From: Sipunculus nudus
Lineage: Eukaryota > Annelida > Sipuncula > Golfingiida > Sipunculidae
DNA: 64,000 nt
Assembly: GCA_026874595.1 (NCBI GenBank)
Contig: CM049308.1
Span: forward strand, 97,559,124 to 97,623,123
Reading direction: 5' to 3'
Positions 58,979 to 64,000 of the stretch are shown here, in pieces; position 1 is the stretch's first letter; every line of letters begins with the position of its first letter. The notes beneath the pieces are model-generated. The model was given only the letters and a program-made list of their open reading frames with translations. It ran no database searches and was not told the origin of the DNA. The translations under genes and the position numbers were made by a program.

Positions 58979-60808
58979 ATATCATGAAAATGAAAAATAT
59001 GTTTTGAGATATTACTGTATAACATAAGTTGTACCAGTTTCAAAAGGATTCCTGCAAAACCGTGGCCTGTAGAATGCTATAGTAAGACGCAAGAACCAGC
59101 AAGCAGGCGAACTTGAGGACAACTGACAAACAGACAGACAAACTGACAAAGTGATACAAGTTTGAGACAAGACGGCAAAATTAAGTTCTGGAGAAGACCC
59201 AGAGGAAGAAATTAATCTAAAGTTTGTAAAGATAGGACTGATATTGAGGAAGTTATGGCGAAAATAAACTTTCGACGTTTTTCGATGACCTTGACCTTGA
59301 TCTTTGACCGATTTAAAAAAAACAATAGGCTTCGAGGACTTTTGGACAGACCGACAAACTAGACGACCAGAGGTCGAGCGCTTGCCGGAAATTGAAATGA
59401 CAGACGGACGGACAGACGATACAAAGTGTCGCTTTTCCATCAATTGCGTGACCTTCAGAGTGAATGCCGAGGAATTATGGCCTGTAGAATGACATATATC
59501 ATACAAAATAACATGAAATTATACAAAGCTGACAACAACTGACAAACGGAAAGACATCCTGACACACTGACACATTTTAGATAACATATGATTAGATAAA
59601 CATATGGAGAAGACATATAGAAACAAAATGAGTTATAGTTTGTGCAGATAAAGTTCATAGTTTTGGAGGAAAGGCCAAGCACTGATATGTTGCAGTGGTT
59701 CGAGTGCAGCGCCCCTAGCAACCATATTCCGAAAATGAAAAAAACACTTTCGAGATATTAGTGTATGACATCAGCTATAACAGTTTCAAAAGGATTCCTG
59801 CTAAACTGTGGTCTGTATAATGGTATATGTGACACCCAAAAGCCAGCAAGCAGGCGAATTTGAGGACAACTGACAAACAGACAGACATACTGACAAAGTA
59901 ACACAAGATCGAGACCAGATGACTTAACCAGAGAGGAAGAAAATAAGCTATAGTTTATGTAACAGAGGCTTTGGGTTTTAGAGATATGGCCAATATAATG
60001 ATATGCATGTGAGGGGTGTGTGCAGCGCCCCCTAGCAGTCATATCTTGAAAATGAAAAATTCATTTCGAGATATTAGTGTAAAACATAAGATGAAATAGT
60101 TTCAAAAGAGTTCTTTCAAAACTGTGGCCTGTAGAATGCTATATGTGAAACTCAAGAACCAGTGAGCAGGCAAATTTGAGGACAACTGTCAAACAGACGG
60201 ACACACTGTCAAAGTGACTCAAGACCGAGTCCAAATGACTACTTGAGGTTAAGGAAAAGACTCAGAGGAAGAAAATAAGCTATAGTTTATGTAATTGAGG
60301 CTTTGTGTTTTGGAGCTACGGCCAATATATTGATATATATGGGAGGGTCGTGTTCAGCGCCCCCTAGCGGCCATATCTAGAAAATGGAAAATCTGTCTCG
60401 AGATATAAGTGTAAGACATAAGATGTTATAGTTTCAAAAGGATTCTTTCAAAACTGTGGTCTGTAGAATGTTATATATGAGGCGCAAGAAAGAGCAAGCA
60501 GTCGAATTTAAGGACACCTGTACAACAGACAGGCATACTGACAAAGGGACACAAAATTGAGACCAGATGACTAAATGAATTAAGGAGAAGACTTAGAGGA
60601 AGATAATAAACTATAGTTTTTGTAATTCAGGCTTATAATTTTGGAGATATAGCCAAAACATGATATGTTGGGGAGGTTTGCATCCAGCGCCCCTTAGCGG
60701 CCACATTCAAGAAATGAACAATTGATTTTGAGATAATAGTGCAGGACATGATATGTCAGTTTCAAAAAGATTCCTGCAAAACTGTGGCCTCCAGGGCAAG
60801 ATTACTGA

Positions 60809-60860
60809 AATCTCGAAATATCTCGTTTGACGAGATATTGTACGAGATATTGCGAGACTT
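60809..60860. repeat. ATATCTCGT palindrome, copy 1
   Basis: atatctcgt-ttg-acgagatat forms a 9-bp perfect hairpin, followed by tacgagatattgcgagac. It recurs almost unchanged at 62,420-62,462 in the next repeat block. Confidence 0.7.
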
Positions 60861-62419
60861 TTAATAGAATCGTAAAGTACTAGTTAAATGCTACCTAATA
60901 CAAAAAAACTAGACCTCTGTAGCTTTAAAACTGACAAAGTAAGAAAAATATCACCCCTTATTTTCGAATATCATGACTTTTTCCCAAAAATGCGTAACCA
61001 TGGTTACCGCAAATTTGCGGCCGCTAACATTAGAAGAAAGACCTTGGAATGACGATTAAAATGAGCTTCAGTTGAAGTAGATACGAGTAATAGTGACAAA
61101 GATATGAAGGAAAAACCGTTTAGCAAACTTTTGATGACCTTGACCTTGACCCCTGACTGATAAGAACAAAATTCGACAGACTTTGGGCACTGTTGGTTGT
61201 ACATCAACTATGTAAGTTTGAAAGCGGTCGCTGCAAAACTGTGCATTTTAGGCTGGAGACAGACAGACAGACAAATCAACAAACAAACTAGACGACCAGA
61301 GGTCGAGCGCTTGCCGGAAGTTGGAATGACAGACATACGGACAGACGATACAAAGTGTCGGTTTTCGTCAATTGCTTGACCCTCAGAGCGATTGCTGAGG
61401 AATTGAGTCATGTAGAATGACATATCACACAAAGAAACATGAAAGCTGACAACAACCGACAAACGAACAGATATACTGACACACTGACACATTTGAGATA
61501 AAAGATGACTAGATAATCATATGAAGAACGTATTTAGAAACAAAATGACTTAAAGTTTATGCACAAAAGGTTCGCAGGTTTGGAGGTATGGCCAAAAACT
61601 GATATGTTCCAGTAGTTCGAGTGCAGCGGCCCCTAGCAGCCATATCCCGAGAATGAAAAATCACTTTCGAGATAATAGTGTATGATATCAGCTGTACCAG
61701 TTTCAAAAGGGTTCCTGCAAAACTGTGGTCTGTACAATGGTATATGTGACACGCGAAAACCAGCAAGCAGGCGAATTTGAGGACAACTGACAAACGGATA
61801 GACATACTGACAAAGTGACACAAGATTGAGCCCAGCTGACATAACCAGAATATGGAGAAGACTCAGAGAAAGAAAATAAGCAACACTTTATGTAACTGAG
61901 GCGTTGGTTTTAGAGATATGGCCAATATAATGATATGTGTGTGAGGGTCATGTGCAGCGCCTCCTAGCGGAAATATCCGATAAATGGAAAATTTATTTCG
62001 AAAAATTTGTGTAAAACATAAGTAGTAATAGGTTCAAAAGTATTCTTTCTAAACTGTGGCCTATAGAATGCTATATGTGAGACGCAAGAACCAGCGAGCA
62101 GGCTAATTTGAGGACAACTGACAAACAGACGGACACACTGACAAAGTGACTCAAGATTGAGTCCAGATGAGTACACAAGGTTATGGAGAAGACTCAAAGG
62201 AAGAAAATAAGCTATAGTTTATGTAATTGATACTCATAATTTTAGAGATATGGCCAAAACATGATATGTTTAGGAGGAGTGCATGCAGCGCCCCCTAGCG
62301 GTCGCATTCAAAAAATTAAGAAATGGTTTCGAGATAATAGTGTACGACTTATGATATGTCAGTTTCAAAAGGATTCTTGCAAAACTGTAGCCTCAAGGGC
62401 AAGATGAATTAAATCTAGA

Positions 62420-62462
62420 ATATCTCGTTTGACGAGATATTGTACGAGATATTGCGAGACTT
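62420..62462. repeat. ATATCTCGT palindrome, copy 2
   Basis: Near-identical to 60,809-60,860 in an equivalent position of the following higher-order block. Confidence 0.7.
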
Positions 62463-63640
62463 TTCATATAATCCAATAGCACTGCTTGTGTGCTACCTCA
62501 TGCAAGAAACTAGACCTTTCTGGCTTTAAAACTGACAAAGTAAGAAAAATAAGACCCCTTTTTTTTAATATCATGATTTTACCCCAATATACGTAACCAT
62601 GGTAACGGCAAATTTGAAACAGCTACACACCAGAAGAAAGGCCTTGGAATGACAATTAAAGTGAGCTATGTTTGAAGTAGACACGACTAATAGTAACAAA
62701 GATATGAAGAAAAAACCGTTTTGTATACTTTTGATGACCTTGACCTTGACCTGTGACCTATATCGCCCAAAAACAATAGGCCTCCAGGACTTTTGCTTGT
62801 CTACCAGCTATGTAAGTTTGAAAGCAATTGCTGCCAAATTGTAGCCTCTAGAGAGTAGACAGACAGACAAACAGACAGACAAACAGACTAGACGACCAGA
62901 GGTCGAACGCTTGCCGGAAGCGGAAATAAGAAATTCAAACTAGGAGACTACATACAGCAGGCAGGCAGTTTACATTTGGAACTGGTCAAATGAAGTACCC
63001 GAATAATGGCGTAAACAGAAGCACAATTTTGTGTGGTTATGCTGATTTTCAAAAGTAGACAGACAGACAGGCAAGAAAAAACTGTATGTGAAGGCCATGT
63101 ACTCCTGTCATGGAGAATGGAAAACAGTCTATTAGAATAAAACTCCATATTTGATATTTCACGAATAAGAAGAATTTAATTGTAACGTATATTAGGTCAC
63201 CATGGTAATGGAAGAATATGACAGAGTCCCCACGAGGATAATCGCATTAAATCTGGTTTCAGATGCTGCAATCAATGTTGTGACACTGTCTATAGTTTTG
63301 GAGATATGGCACAATAATGATTGCTGCAGCGCCATCTGGCGGCTTTTTTCTAAACAAAAAAAATAAGTTCCCAGATATTTATTTTATTATATATATTTGA
63401 TGTATAATTAAATTTAAACCCTGCAGAATGTGACAGAGTCCCCAGGAGGATAAACGCAATAAACCTAGTATCAGATGCTGCAATCAATGTTGTGACAGTG
63501 TGTATAGTTTTGGAGATATGGCACAATAATGATTGCTTCAGCGCCATCTGGCGGCTAATTTCTAAATGGAAAAAAATAAGTTTCGAAATATTTTATTTTT
63601 TATTATAAATATTTATTGTATAATTAAAATTAAACCCCTG

Positions 63641-64000
63641 CCCCCTAACCTGCTAAACCAAGGATCCGCCCATATTTTGACACACCCAACTACAAAATCG
63701 GGGATCCGTCCCTGGTTTGAAAGATTTGCCAGTGGTTCCTAGCAACACAAGTGGCCGCAGAAGGGGACACAAGGAAAATAACAGGTGTGTTCAATTCAAA
63801 TTTAGCGGCTTTTGTCCTCTTTTCAATGCTGCTTTGTGAAATTCATGGACGACCGCGCACGCCAACTTGCTACTGTAATGGCCTTGCCGGCACTTACCGG
63901 TCAACCCTGAAGCCACTTGTGCTCACGGCAATTGGATTTATCTTCATCATTTGATAATAAACGAGGCGAGATTTGACGGGAATTGCTATATAATCACATT
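63641..64000 (+). other. End of window; small unassigned frame
   Basis: A 67-codon plus frame (63,751-63,954) has a hydrophobic stretch (LAAFVLFSMLLCEIHG) and a hydrophobic C-terminus, with aataaa right after its stop. It has no recognisable family, and G+C is higher than nearby. It could be a small gene end or chance; I do not assign it. Confidence 0.2.

Larger units (their letters stand above)
58210..63640 (+). repeat. ~332-bp repeat array with CTCF-motif matches
   Basis: Units of ~332 bp share ttcaaaaggattcctgcaaa, tggcctgtagaatgctat, gaggacaactgacaaacaga, agctatagtttatgtaa, gatatggccaa and gtgcagcgccccctag blocks, all on plus. They are grouped into longer blocks by anchors tgatgaccttgaccttgacc (59,283; 61,130; 62,735) and gaccagaggtcgagcgcttg (59,361; 61,291; 62,896; variant at 58,221). 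The last 700 bp has two ~212-bp units (63,190-63,640). Minus-strand frames here are by-products. Family name unknown to me. Confidence 0.85.

Noticed and set aside
59012-62197. Minus-strand frames rich in S-V-C-L-S-V-C
   Set aside because: They are the reverse of cagacagaca-type tracts in the 332-bp repeats.

Overview
The window is AT-rich, intron-bearing, repeat-dominated animal DNA. A globin gene with the two classic animal globin introns, a Ty3/gypsy element, several non-LTR retrotransposon lineages, short inverted-repeat transposons and many mini/satellite arrays suggest a marine invertebrate. A lophotrochozoan such as a bivalve mollusc is the best guess, but nothing here fixes the species. 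Only one host gene is well supported: a three-exon, probably membrane-anchored (globin-X-like) globin at 32,363-39,406. Everything else recognisable is mobile or repetitive DNA.

Layout. 1-1.2 kb: a 21-bp minisatellite cut by the window edge. 1.8-9.85 kb: a 44-bp minisatellite split by a ~7.4-kb non-coding element with ~1-kb inverted terminal arms and a ~60-copy, ~65-bp satellite in its core (foldback-like). 10.3-11.7 kb: a 32-bp array. 12.1-17.2 kb: two copies of one complex repeat, one holding ~36 units of a 45-bp minisatellite, the other two. 20.3-24.3 kb: a decayed Ty3/gypsy element whose integrase lies before RT-RNase H (Gmr1-like order), ending in a polypurine tract and 3' LTR. 25.9-27.3 kb: tail of an L1-type LINE. 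30.9-31.6 kb: a tandem duplication. 32.4-39.9 kb: the globin gene, whose 6.1-kb first intron carries a ~115-copy, ~39-bp satellite interrupted by a LINE 3' end. 42.1-49.6 kb: minus-strand LINE remnants, with an RTE-type LINE nested inside another LINE. 49.7-53 kb: a repeat pair, a perfect 146-bp inverted repeat and an inverted solo LTR of the same family as the gypsy LTR. 54.4-58.2 kb: a broken LINE split by a 637-bp MITE-like element, with an ORF1-like segment in the opposite orientation. 58.2-63.6 kb: ~332-bp repeats, each carrying a match to the conserved CTCF-binding motif, all in one orientation.

There is no operon-like organisation. The mobile elements document a succession of insertions: LINE into satellite, RTE into LINE, MITE into LINE, foldback element into minisatellite. 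The least conventional structures are the foldback/satellite composite (2.26-9.67 kb), the integrase-before-RT gypsy element, the CTCF-motif array (58.6-63.6 kb) and the satellite-filled globin intron.
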